Positions 25,373 to 36,261 of a stretch of DNA of 64,000 nucleotides are shown here, one piece after another; the stretch's first letter is position 1; each line of letters starts with the position of its first letter. Source of the stretch: Chromobacterium sp. IIBBL 290-4 (lineage in GTDB: Bacteria; Pseudomonadota; Gammaproteobacteria; Burkholderiales; Chromobacteriaceae); contig NZ_CP100128.1 in the NCBI RefSeq assembly GCF_024207115.1, positions 1,240,001 through 1,304,000 on the forward strand. Direction: 5' to 3'. The position numbers were made by a program, and so were the translations under genes. A model generated the notes under the pieces. It did no database searches and was not told the DNA's origin. It saw nothing but the letters and a program-made list of their open reading frames with translations.

Positions 25373-25401
25373 ATTTGACTCGAATTCCGGCCGTTTGTCA
25401 A
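25373..25401 (-). promoter_or_regulatory. Sigma-70 promoter of the rpmH operon
   Basis: On the minus strand a consensus TTGACA (25396-25401) is separated by 17 bases from TCAAAT (25373-25378). The -10 box is 39 bases upstream of the rpmH start codon. Confidence 0.75.
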
Positions 25402-25421
25402 CGAGGAATTTTCGCCAGCCC

Positions 25422-25430
25422 TGTGGATAA
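25422..25430 (-). promoter_or_regulatory. DnaA box
   Basis: A perfect TTATCCACA on the minus strand, between rpmH and dnaA. It is consistent with dnaA autoregulation and/or origin function. Confidence 0.75.
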
Positions 25431-25664
25431 CTTTGGAAAAAACCGTTAGAATGTCTGGGTTTATCGCTGTCGTTCCGCTGCCCAACAAATGAACGCCCCC
25501 GGACATTCCGGCCTTGGCGCGTTCCATCCCCGCAGCTGGGCGGCCGCTTTCATGCCAAACATTCCGTCGTACGCCCCAGGCCTTGACTGGGCGCGGACGG
25601 CCTCTCCCGCTGTGATGGGCCTTGCGCCGGCAGCGGGTTTTTCGCTTTCACATGCGTGTATGTA

Positions 25665-27068
25665 ATGACTGAACTGGATCAATTCTGGCCTGCTTGCCTC
25701 GCCCGCCTGGAGGCCGAACTGTCTTCGCAACAGTTCAATACCTGGATCAAGCCGCTGACCGCCGAAGCCGGCGACGAAGGCATTGCGCTGTTCGCGCCCA
25801 ACCGCTTCATCATGCAGTTCATCAAAGACCGCTTCCTGCCCCGCATCGAGGAGCTGGCAGTGGAATTGGTGGGCGAATGCCTGGTGGAGCTGCGTCTGGG
25901 CGCGCCCACGGCCAAGCCGCTGCAGCCGGCCATGGCCAGCAGCCAGCCCAAGGCCAAGGAGCCGGCCAAGCCGGCGCCCAGCGCCCCGGCCGCGCCCTCC
26001 CCCGCCAAGCAGGCGGCGGTGAAGGCCATTGGCGGCAGCCATGAAAGCACGCGCCTGAACCCCTCGTTCACCTTCGACACGCTGGTGACGGGTAAGGGCA
26101 ACCAGCTGGCGCGCGCGGCGGCGATGCAGATTGCGGAAAACCCGGGCGACCAGGCTTACAACCCGCTGTTTGTCTACGGCGGCGTGGGCCTGGGTAAGAC
26201 TCACTTGATCCAGGCCATCGGCAACCACGTGTTCCAAAAGAACCCGCAAGCCAAGATCCGCTACATCCACGCCGAGCGCTATGTGGCCGACATCATGCGC
26301 GCCTATCAGCACAAGGCGTTTGATGAATTCAAGCGCTATTACCATTCCTTAGATCTGTTGCTGATTGACGACATCCAGTTCTTCGCCGGCAAAAACCGCA
26401 CCCAGGAAGAATTCTTCTATGCCTTCAATGCGCTGATCGAGGGCGGCAAGCAGGTGATCATGACCTGTGACAGCTACCCCAAGCAGATTGAAGGGATGGA
26501 AGAGCGGCTGATCTCGCGCTTCTCCTGGGGCCTGACGGTGGAAATTCAGCCGCCGGAGCTGGAAATGCGCGTGGCCATTTTGATGAAAAAGGCCGAGGCC
26601 GACAGCATCAAGCTGGAACACAACGTCGCCTTCTTCATCGCCCAGAACGTGCGCTCCAACGTGCGCGAGCTGGAAGGCGCGCTCAAGCGCGTGGTGGCCT
26701 ACGCCCGCTTCACCAACCAGAACATCACGCTGGAACTGGTGAAAGAAGCGCTGAAGGACATCCTGGCCGCCGGCAACCGCCAGGTGACGGTGGACGCCAT
26801 CCAGAAAACGGTGGCCGAGTACTACAAGATCAAGCTGTCCGACATGCACAGCAAAAAGCGCAGCCGCGACATTGCCCGGCCGCGCCAGGTGGCCATGGCG
26901 CTGGCCAAGGAGCTGACCCAGCTGTCCTTGCCCAATATCGGCGACGCCTTTGGCGGCCGCGACCACACCACCGTGCTGCATGCCTGCAAAACCATTACCG
27001 AGATGCGCGCCAACGACGCCGACATCGCCCACGATTACGAAGCGCTGCTGTCCATGCTGCGCAACTAA
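25665..27068 (+). CDS. dnaA: Chromosomal replication initiator DnaA
   Basis: 467 residues from ATG 25665 (MTELDQFWPACLARLE). Domain I (~1-80), a proline/alanine-rich linker (~85-125), the AAA+ domain III with Walker A (GGVGLGKTHLIQAIGN) and Walker B (LLIDDIQFFAGK), and domain IV with the DNA-binding signature DHTTVLHACKTI near the C-terminus. It binds DnaA boxes and opens the origin. It is the first gene of the plus-strand dnaA-dnaN-gyrB group. Confidence 0.98.
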   Translation: MTELDQFWPACLARLEAELSSQQFNTWIKPLTAEAGDEGIALFAPNRFIMQFIKDRFLPRIEELAVELVGECLVELRLGAPTAKPLQPAMASSQPKAKEPAKPAPSAPAAPSPAKQAAVKAIGGSHESTRLNPSFTFDTLVTGKGNQLARAAAMQIAENPGDQAYNPLFVYGGVGLGKTHLIQAIGNHVFQKNPQAKIRYIHAERYVADIMRAYQHKAFDEFKRYYHSLDLLLIDDIQFFAGKNRTQEEFFYAFNALIEGGKQVIMTCDSYPKQIEGMEERLISRFSWGLTVEIQPPELEMRVAILMKKAEADSIKLEHNVAFFIAQNVRSNVRELEGALKRVVAYARFTNQNITLELVKEALKDILAAGNRQVTVDAIQKTVAEYYKIKLSDMHSKKRSRDIARPRQVAMALAKELTQLSLPNIGDAFGGRDHTTVLHACKTITEMRANDADIAHDYEALLSMLRN

Positions 27069-27110
27069 TATCATGAATCGACACTTCACCATCCGACTGG
27101 AGCCCGCCAC

Positions 27111-28220
27111 ATGCTGATCCTGCAAGCCGAACGCGATGCCCTGCTCAAGCCCCTGCTGGCAGTCACCGGCATTGTCGAGCGTCGCCACACCCTGCCCATC
27201 CTGTCCAATGTCCTGATCGAGAAAAAGGGCGGACAGGTAGGCTTTTTGGCCACCGACCTGGAAATTCAGATCACCACCGCCAGCAGCGACGAGCTGCCGG
27301 GCGAGGATTTCCGCCTCACCACTTCGGCCAAGAAGCTGCAGGACATTCTGCGCGCCATCCCCGGCAACACCACCGTGACGCTGGAACAGCTGGACGGCAG
27401 CCGCCTGGTGCTGAAGGCCGGCAAGAGCCGCTTCAACCTGCAAACGCTGCCGGCGGAAGATTTTCCGCTGCTGTCGGTGGCCAGCGCCGGCGAATCCAGC
27501 TTCACGCTGAGCCAGCGCGAGCTGAAGCGCCTGATCTCCCAGGTGCAATACGCCATGGCAGTGCAGGACATCCGTTACTACCTCAACGGCTTGCTGATGC
27601 AGACCGACGGCAACCAGGTGCGCCTGGTGGCCACCGACGGCCACCGCCTGGCTTTTGCCAGCGCCGACGTGGTTGCCACCCTGCCCAAGGCCGAAGTGAT
27701 TCTGCCGCGCAAGACCATTCTGGAGCTGTACAAGCTGCTGCAGGACAGCGACGACGAAATCAAGATCGAAGTGCTGGCCAACCAGGTGCGTTTCAGCTTT
27801 GGCGCCACCGTGATCATCAGCAAGGTGGTGGACGGCAAGTTCCCCGACTACAACCGCGTCATCCCGCTGGATAACGAAAAAATCTTCCTGATCGAACGCG
27901 TGGAGTTCCTGCACGCGCTGCAACGCGCCGCCATTCTGGCCAACGAGAAATTCCGCGGCGTGCGCCTGGTGCTGGCGCCGGGCAAGATGTCCATCCTGTG
28001 CACCAACAGCGAACAGGAAGAAGCGGAAGAAGAACTGGAAATCGCCTTCCAGGGCGGCACGCTGGAAATCGGCTTCAACATCAACTACCTGCTGGATGTG
28101 CTGACCAACCTGCCGGCCGACACCCTGCAGCTGGCGTTTGGCGATTCCAACCGCAGCGCGTTGTTCACCATTCCGGATGTCAGCAACTTCAAGTACATCG
28201 TAATGCCGATGCGCATCTGA
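27111..28220 (+). CDS. dnaN: DNA polymerase III subunit beta (sliding clamp)
   Basis: 369 residues, MLILQAERDALLKPLLAVTGIVERR at the N-terminus and the conserved C-terminal NFKYIVMPMRI. Three repeated clamp domains are present and the length is normal (366-370). It encircles DNA and tethers replication and repair polymerases. The gap from dnaA is 42 bases. Confidence 0.98.
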   Translation: MLILQAERDALLKPLLAVTGIVERRHTLPILSNVLIEKKGGQVGFLATDLEIQITTASSDELPGEDFRLTTSAKKLQDILRAIPGNTTVTLEQLDGSRLVLKAGKSRFNLQTLPAEDFPLLSVASAGESSFTLSQRELKRLISQVQYAMAVQDIRYYLNGLLMQTDGNQVRLVATDGHRLAFASADVVATLPKAEVILPRKTILELYKLLQDSDDEIKIEVLANQVRFSFGATVIISKVVDGKFPDYNRVIPLDNEKIFLIERVEFLHALQRAAILANEKFRGVRLVLAPGKMSILCTNSEQEEAEEELEIAFQGGTLEIGFNINYLLDVLTNLPADTLQLAFGDSNRSALFTIPDVSNFKYIVMPMRI

Positions 28221-28308
28221 CGCGGCCAGGCCACGGAGAGCGGGCGGCCGCGTAGCCAGCGGCCGCTCCAAGCGGGAAGCCCCGGCTTCCCACCGGATTC
28301 AAGATTGA

Positions 28309-30753
<2,445 letters not shown>

Positions 30754-30775
30754 TTTTGTAGTGTAGATAGACGCA

Positions 30776-30821
30776 TAACCTGAGAAAACGAGACCCATAA
30801 GTTGAGAAATTTATGGGTCTT
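30776..30821 (+). repeat. Direct repeat R1, containing the gyrB terminator
   Basis: 46 bases shared with 34821-34866 with a single mismatch (T versus C in the loop-proximal position). The repeat includes the hairpin GACCCATAA...TTTATGGGTC followed by TTTTC, i.e. the gyrB transcription terminator. The two copies enclose a ~4-kb three-gene island. Confidence 0.85.
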
Positions 30822-30846
30822 TTCTCGGAGTCAGATTTTCCAACTT

Positions 30847-30909
30847 ACCCGTAAGAAGAAGCCCATCACCATCGAAAACTTCCACAAGGAGGTGGGCAAC
30901 TTAGGCTAA
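30847..30909 (+). pseudogene. Possible C-terminal remnant of an unidentified gene
   Basis: An in-frame tail (KKKPITIENFHKEVGNLG then stop) sits between the gyrB terminator and the helicase gene, with no start or body. It looks like the end of a protein that was lost. The family is not identified and it may be coincidence. Confidence 0.25.
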
Positions 30910-30944
30910 AACAGAGAACGGCTGAGAGCGGCGACAGAATCTAT

Positions 30945-32345
30945 ATGGCATTACCAAAACCAATCGGAAAGCAGCGGGAAGTGGTGTGCCTGCCGGCAAC
31001 CGGACACCATGTCGTACTCGGAACTGCAGGTAGCGGCAAAACTACGATGGCTATCGCGCGCGCTAGATATTTGACGAACAGCCTGCTTCCTGATGTGGGT
31101 CGGACATTGATTGTCACGTACAACAAGGCGCTGATGAATTACATCCGTAGCTTTGGAAGCGAAATTCCCGGAGATGTTGACGTTCGGAACTATCATCATT
31201 TTGCCCGGGGCTATCTCAAATCCATTGGCAAGCTGCCTGACAGGTGCATCATAGATACAAGACTGCGGGAGCAGTTCATCAAGCAGGCGATTGAAGATGT
31301 CAAAGAAGGCTACGACGACCTTCCTTTCTTCCGCCGGCCATTGAAGTTCTTCCTCGACGAAATACAGTGGTTGAATGGACGCAATATCGAGTCGGTCGCC
31401 CGTTACAACGAAGTAACTCGAACAGGCCGAGCTTCCGCACAGATGAACCGCGTATTGCGGCCTATCATGTGGGAAATACTCGAGCGCTACCGGGAGCTCA
31501 GAGCGGGAAGGGGAAAGCTGTACGATATGGATGACATAGCGGCGGCGGTATCAGCTTCGCTCGACCAGGACACTCGCCCCAGGATGTACAAACATGTCAT
31601 CATCGATGAAGGACAGGACCTCTCTCTCGAGATGATTCGGTCCTTGACGAAGGCTGTCCCGGAGGACGGGTCCATTACATTTTTCGGGGATGTGGCGCAG
31701 CGAATCTATGGCCACGGCCGCGGAATGAGCTGGCGTGAGGCAGGTCTTCAAACGCGCCAGGTATGGCGTTTTGAGCAAAACTATCGGAACACGCGAAACA
31801 TCGCCAATCTGGCCGTTGCCGTTTCCGAGATGTCATATTTTTTGGGCGGCCAAGACATGATTGCGCCGATTGTTTCTGCTGCTGATGGGCCAAAGCCGAC
31901 ACTCGTACACTTCTCTGACCGAGAAAAAGAGCGTGAACTGGTTGGTACGGTGGTGGCTCAGCGTCACCGGGCTCAGCGCGTGGCGGTTCTACTGCGCACC
32001 CACGAGAAGATTCGCGAAATCCGTACATATTTGCCGGATGAGGCAATACAGCTGAATGAAGAGGGGGCAAATTGGCTGGCCGGGAACGGAGCTTACTTTG
32101 GTACGTACCATTCAGCCAAGGGCCTCGAGTTTGACCTGGTAATCCTTCCCTTCCTTTCTGGTTCCGAGATACCAAGCTTAGAAGACATTGAGGCTGACGA
32201 GGTGGACGAGATATTCGCCGAGGACGGCAGACTCCTCTATGTGGGGATTACGCGGGCAAAGACCTCGCTTGTGCTCACTTATACAGGCGATGTTACGGAG
32301 TTGCTGCCCACGGATGAGGCGCTTTACAGCCGGATTTCACGATGA
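30945..32345 (+). CDS. SF1 (UvrD/Rep-like) helicase-family ATPase
   Basis: 466 residues. Walker A LGTAGSGKTT (residues 25-34), a RTLIVTYNKAL motif Ia, the Walker B/motif II VIIDEGQD (218-225), motif III FFGDVAQRIYG, motif IV QNYRNTRNI, motif V TYHSAKGLEFDLVILP and motif VI YVGITRAKTSL are all seen. It is shorter than UvrD/Rep (about 700), because the 1B/2B accessory subdomains are reduced. The stop overlaps the next gene's ATG, so it is translationally coupled to a DarT-like toxin gene. It likely acts on DNA during the defence response or releases the toxin; this is inferred from linkage. Confidence 0.9.
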   Translation: MALPKPIGKQREVVCLPATGHHVVLGTAGSGKTTMAIARARYLTNSLLPDVGRTLIVTYNKALMNYIRSFGSEIPGDVDVRNYHHFARGYLKSIGKLPDRCIIDTRLREQFIKQAIEDVKEGYDDLPFFRRPLKFFLDEIQWLNGRNIESVARYNEVTRTGRASAQMNRVLRPIMWEILERYRELRAGRGKLYDMDDIAAAVSASLDQDTRPRMYKHVIIDEGQDLSLEMIRSLTKAVPEDGSITFFGDVAQRIYGHGRGMSWREAGLQTRQVWRFEQNYRNTRNIANLAVAVSEMSYFLGGQDMIAPIVSAADGPKPTLVHFSDREKERELVGTVVAQRHRAQRVAVLLRTHEKIREIRTYLPDEAIQLNEEGANWLAGNGAYFGTYHSAKGLEFDLVILPFLSGSEIPSLEDIEADEVDEIFAEDGRLLYVGITRAKTSLVLTYTGDVTELLPTDEALYSRISR

Positions 32346-33034
32346 CCATGAACAAAAAAATCCGGGATGATTGTGCTAATCGTGGCATCACTCGCCTGTG
32401 TCACTTTACACCATCACGGAACCTCCTCCACGTCTTGGACTCAGGATATTTGAAGGACCGTCAGACGCTAGACATGGAGGCCCGTGGCGAGGTCAACCCA
32501 ACTGACGCATACCGCCGGGACGGGCATTTAGACAAGATTTGCTGTTCTGTCGAGTATCCCAACAGCTACTACCTCGACATCGTGACGAGAAAGGAGCTGA
32601 TTTTTCTCGACTGGGTAATTCTTTTCATTGACCCGGAGGTGTTGTGGTCATCCGGGACGCTCTTTTGCCCGCGGAATGCGGCTGCCGAGAACGGCGCGCT
32701 GATAGCAAGCGGGTGGCCAGGATTCGAATCTATGTTTGCCCCACGAATCCAAGGGGCGGGAGGGCGGGTTTTCCGGCGTCAAGCCTCACACCTGCCCTGT
32801 TCTCCAACGGACCTTCAGGCAGAGGTTCTAGTACCGGGACCCATTCCGATAGAAGCGATTCAGGGGTTAGCTATGCTGACGGAGAGGCAAGTACACACTG
32901 AGCGTGCGCGCTGGGATGCGCTAGGACTGTCGCCACTGATGGTGCCGACAGTCGTTGCTCCGGACTTGTTTGATAAAATGACGCTGAAAGACCAAATTTG
33001 GGCGGGACGTCGTCCGACTGAGACTGCCGTATGA
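32342..33034 (+). CDS. DarT-like (DUF4433) DNA ADP-ribosyltransferase
   Basis: 230 residues. The NAD-binding start (LCHFTPSRNLLHVLDSGYL, H21), the RDGHLDKICCSVEYPN block, the WVILFIDPEVLW strand, NAAAENG, and the region DLQAEVLV with candidate catalytic E161 follow the DUF4433/DarT1 pattern. DarT enzymes attach ADP-ribose to thymidine or guanosine in single-stranded DNA and act as toxins and anti-phage effectors. Both ends overlap neighbours by 4 bases (ATGA), so helicase, transferase and hydrolase are one coupled operon. The usual partner DarG (macrodomain) is not present; an ADP-ribosylglycohydrolase follows instead. Confidence 0.87.
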   Translation: MTMNKKIRDDCANRGITRLCHFTPSRNLLHVLDSGYLKDRQTLDMEARGEVNPTDAYRRDGHLDKICCSVEYPNSYYLDIVTRKELIFLDWVILFIDPEVLWSSGTLFCPRNAAAENGALIASGWPGFESMFAPRIQGAGGRVFRRQASHLPCSPTDLQAEVLVPGPIPIEAIQGLAMLTERQVHTERARWDALGLSPLMVPTVVAPDLFDKMTLKDQIWAGRRPTETAV

Positions 33035-34815
33035 GCGAGAGCAACCTGAACCATCCCGTCGAGCAAAAAACCACGACCAGCCCCGAACGCGCCCTTGCCG
33101 CATATATTGGTGCCGCCGTCGGAGATGCGCTCGGCTGGCCATTCGAGGGTAGAGCAGCTAACAAGCTTGACGCTCGGAAATGGGACGGCCAGTTCGTCGA
33201 CTGGAAGAAGCGCAGCGGCAGCAGATTTTCACCGCGCTGGGAGCAAATCGATGCGGGTGCCTACAGTGATGACACCCAACTAATCCTTGCCATCTCGCGC
33301 TCGCGGGCAATAGGGCCGCGCTGGTGGGAGTATTTTGCGCGCGTCGAGTTACCCTTCTGGACCTGCTACGAGCGCGGAGGGGGAGGGGCTACGAAGCGCG
33401 CAGCCGTTTCGTGGCTGGCGGGAGTCGCTCCTTGGGACTCCAAGGCAAAAGACGTTGCCAAGCGATACTTTGAGGCGGGTGGCAATGGCGCGGCAATGCG
33501 CGTGTTACCACATTGCGTATTTCATGCGAGAGATGATGATTTCTCTACGTTAGCGAAAAATATTCTTGCCGACGGTGTGATAACACATGGCCACCCGCGT
33601 GCGCTCGTAGGTGCGCTCGCCTTTGGATATATATTGTGGAATGCCTTCAAGAGAGTGGACACGCTTGACTATGGGTCTCTGCTTCGTCGATGCGTGGAAG
33701 AGGCAACTGTCTGGGGAAAACTACCCGACATTTCGCATCACTGGCCTTCATGGCTTCCGGCCACACAAAAGCATGTACAAGACTTCAACGGCCATTGGTC
33801 TCTCGCGGTAGACGAGGTTTTAACCCTTTGTCATCGCGCCATCGCTGGTCTCGATGGCGGTGTACTGTCCGACGACATGGTGATAATGAAAGAACTTGGC
33901 GGCTTGAGTCCGAAAACAAATGGTGCAGGTACGACCACAGCCGTTGCAGCACTTTATTTCGCGTCTCGGTATGCCGCTTCGCCATTGGAAGGTATGCGCT
34001 GTGCGGCTGCATCTGAAGGTGCAGATACAGACACTCTCGCCTCTATGACTGCCAGCCTCCTGGGTGTAATAAATGGGATGTCTTGGCTACAGGATTATGA
34101 GGGCAAACTACAGGATGCCGCCTACATACGGCAAACTGCGGAGCAGCTGGTTTTTATGTACAAGACCACTACGACTTACAGCCAAGTAACCAAACGTAAT
34201 CTCATCGAATTCAAACGCCAGCTCGAAAAAAATGAAGTACCATCGGGTTTTGCACTGCCCATTGGATTGCAAGTGACATCCGTTGAGTGCTGCCAAGAGC
34301 AACATGGTGAACGCGCTGCCGAGATACGCATTATTGCCACGGACGCTGGATTAACATTATTTATACCAAGCAGCCAAACCAAGAAGGTGGAAAGTTCCAA
34401 AAAGACGGAGCTGAAGGTCGAAAGCCTTGACGGTCCAACGCAGATTTCATCCTCCTCCGATAGCGATTTTGAACCCGCAATCGGTATGACTCTCCTCGTT
34501 AGAGACCTCGGGAAATCACGCGAATTCTATGAAAAGTTTCTGGGATTAAAAGTCACTGGCGCATCGCAAAAAGTAGTCCGTTTTTCGTCAACCCTTGCTC
34601 TGCGAGAGGACCCTAGTACTCCACAATTTTGTGGAGGAGTTAAGCTTTTCGTTAACGTCTCCGACGTAAGCTCATGTTTCGAAAGAATGACCAAGGCAGG
34701 AGTCAAGTCCTCAAGGATAGTCGTACGAGGTAATGCTCGTTCTTTCGAATGCCTGGACCCTTCTGGATATGTCATAGAAGTATTTGAACGACTAAAGACT
34801 TATACTAAAAGTTAA
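33031..34815 (+). CDS. ADP-ribosylglycohydrolase (DraG-like) fused to a VOC domain
   Basis: 594 residues. Residues ~18-370 are an ADP-ribosyl-glycohydrolase domain: GAAVGDALGWPFEG (GDALG 31-35), AYSDDTQ metal ligands (79-82), GGNGAAMRV, and the second metal site EGADTDTLASM (330-335). Residues ~375-475 form a lysine/serine-rich linker and a small unassigned module. Residues ~484-588 match a glyoxalase/bleomycin-resistance (VOC) fold (GMTLLVRDLGKSREFYEKFLGLKV ... FECLDPSGYVIEVFE). Coupled to the DarT-like gene, it is the likely antitoxin that removes ADP-ribose from DNA. Fusion to a VOC module is unusual; its ligand is unknown. Confidence 0.87.
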   Translation: MSESNLNHPVEQKTTTSPERALAAYIGAAVGDALGWPFEGRAANKLDARKWDGQFVDWKKRSGSRFSPRWEQIDAGAYSDDTQLILAISRSRAIGPRWWEYFARVELPFWTCYERGGGGATKRAAVSWLAGVAPWDSKAKDVAKRYFEAGGNGAAMRVLPHCVFHARDDDFSTLAKNILADGVITHGHPRALVGALAFGYILWNAFKRVDTLDYGSLLRRCVEEATVWGKLPDISHHWPSWLPATQKHVQDFNGHWSLAVDEVLTLCHRAIAGLDGGVLSDDMVIMKELGGLSPKTNGAGTTTAVAALYFASRYAASPLEGMRCAAASEGADTDTLASMTASLLGVINGMSWLQDYEGKLQDAAYIRQTAEQLVFMYKTTTTYSQVTKRNLIEFKRQLEKNEVPSGFALPIGLQVTSVECCQEQHGERAAEIRIIATDAGLTLFIPSSQTKKVESSKKTELKVESLDGPTQISSSSDSDFEPAIGMTLLVRDLGKSREFYEKFLGLKVTGASQKVVRFSSTLALREDPSTPQFCGGVKLFVNVSDVSSCFERMTKAGVKSSRIVVRGNARSFECLDPSGYVIEVFERLKTYTKS

Positions 34816-34820
34816 TAGGC

Positions 34821-34866
34821 TAACCTGAGAAAACGAGACCCATAAGTTGAGAAACTTATGGGTCTT
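34821..34866 (+). repeat. Direct repeat R2 / terminator of the helicase-DarT-glycohydrolase operon
   Basis: Second copy of the 46-base repeat at 30776-30821. It starts 5 bases after the glycohydrolase stop and forms the hairpin GACCCATAAG...CTTATGGGTC followed by TTCTTT, so it also terminates the operon. In this copy the stem is perfect. Confidence 0.85.
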
Positions 34867-34990
34867 CTTTCTCTCATATAACCGACTTACCGGCGTTACG
34901 TTCATGTTGGTGCATATACTAATAAGAAACTGATGCATAATGCGAGAAGGCCATCTTATCATGCCGCACAGCCTAATCATTAATGGTTAT

Positions 34991-35947
34991 CTATCTTACT
35001 TTAAATAGCCCATATAACGAGCCGCCATACTCCCATGCAACTGTTGAGTTTTCATTCTTTGCTTTTGAAGAAATACTTCTAATAATTCGCTTTTTCTTTG
35101 CCGTAAGCTTTGGCTCAGCATGAGCGTATCTATAAATATTGAGCTGGTCCATTGCGCAGACCCTCCTAGCCTGCGAAACGATACCGACTTTCTCAAGCAG
35201 AGATAGTAGCCGCTGGTCAATGGCACTTAAAATAAGCTCCATCTTATTTATTTTCCTCCTGATGGATTCTATTGCGCCAATATCATTTACGCCCCCCGAG
35301 CTCGAACTAACCCATATTTTATCGTGATGAAAAAGTCTATTTCTATATTCACGAATTTCACGAACTATAGCTAATATGTCGTGCCTAGCCTGCGTACTAC
35401 TAGCGCTTATAATATTGTATTTCCGAAAAACCTTGCCCATTGAGCGCGGCCAAAGATAATTTGACTCTTGAGCCCGATTTGGCGCAGAAAAAGAATCCTT
35501 TAAAACATGCTCCCAGGTACTGAAGTCAGTGGCAGCAATAATCTTGTCATGCGACCAAGTAGGAGGCGAGCTTGGCAACGCGGCCCCTGAAGGCAAACCC
35601 AATCTAATACGCTCAGCTTGTTTCCATGCTTTATCTAGCGAACTCTTGGCTTTGTTTATATTATCTATAAAATCTTTAGTGTTAGCATTATTAAATTGCG
35701 GGAGCATCCACCACTTATCGCCAAAGCGGCGACGCGCCTCATTGTCTATTGAATTCCGTAGCGCTATTTCTACGTTATTAGTAAGAGGATAAAGCGAACC
35801 AACCGCGTGCTGCGCCCAAACATAAACGCCATACAATTCCTTTTCATTAGTAGGACTAAATGTAAGTTGATAGCTAGCCAGTCTCTGTGGCGACGCCAAG
35901 GGGAGAATTTGAGAATAATTGAATGTGTGCGGCATGTTATTCGCCAT
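34991..35947 (-). CDS. Abi-like protein (Abi_2 / AbiD-AbiF HEPN family)
   Basis: 318 residues from ATG 35947 (35935 or 35992 are alternatives). Near the N-terminus it has LYGVYVWAQHAVGSLYPLTNNVEIALRNSI and around residue 205 the HEPN-type EIREYRNRLFHHDKIW (R-x4-H with a second histidine), typical of Abi_2 abortive-infection proteins, which are thought to be RNases. AT-rich, alone on the minus strand directly after the DarT island terminator. Long for the family (usually about 300). No antitoxin gene is evident. Confidence 0.78.
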   Translation of the reverse strand: MANNMPHTFNYSQILPLASPQRLASYQLTFSPTNEKELYGVYVWAQHAVGSLYPLTNNVEIALRNSIDNEARRRFGDKWWMLPQFNNANTKDFIDNINKAKSSLDKAWKQAERIRLGLPSGAALPSSPPTWSHDKIIAATDFSTWEHVLKDSFSAPNRAQESNYLWPRSMGKVFRKYNIISASSTQARHDILAIVREIREYRNRLFHHDKIWVSSSSGGVNDIGAIESIRRKINKMELILSAIDQRLLSLLEKVGIVSQARRVCAMDQLNIYRYAHAEPKLTAKKKRIIRSISSKAKNENSTVAWEYGGSLYGLFKVR

Positions 35948-36261
35948 TATATGATTTACGTTTGCGCCCCTTACGATAGCACTACTGGTCATTTTTGGAT
36001 ATGGTCACGCTTGACATGCCCTCCATCTCGTGGCTATACTCTGCGTACACAGTGCCTGCATGCCCTCTTCCCATCATTGATGTTCTAGTCGGCATGCGTC
36101 TGTAGGCAAAACGTAAGAGAAGGCTCGCCTCTGGCGGGCCTTCGCCATTTCAGGCGTCCAGAGTGGTGACTGCCCCTGTGTGCGCGACCAATTCGGGTCC
36201 TGTTCGTGTGGTGGCTAATGCGTGGCCTGCCACATCGAAGAGCTGAATGAAGCCAGTGGGC

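Larger units (their letters stand above)
25335..25664. other. rpmH-dnaA intergenic region, candidate part of oriC
   Basis: The 330-base divergent gap between rpmH and dnaA is a common location for oriC. Only one perfect DnaA box is seen (TGTGGATAA at 25422-25430), and I see no AT-rich 13-mer array, so a full origin here is not established. An imperfect palindrome around GTTTCGAAAC lies near 25351-25360. The right half (25490-25650) is GC-rich and without recognisable signals. Confidence 0.5.

Noticed and set aside
33031..34815. DarG-type macrodomain antitoxin
   Set aside because: The GDALG, SDDT and GADTDT motifs are those of ADP-ribosylglycohydrolases, not of a macrodomain.
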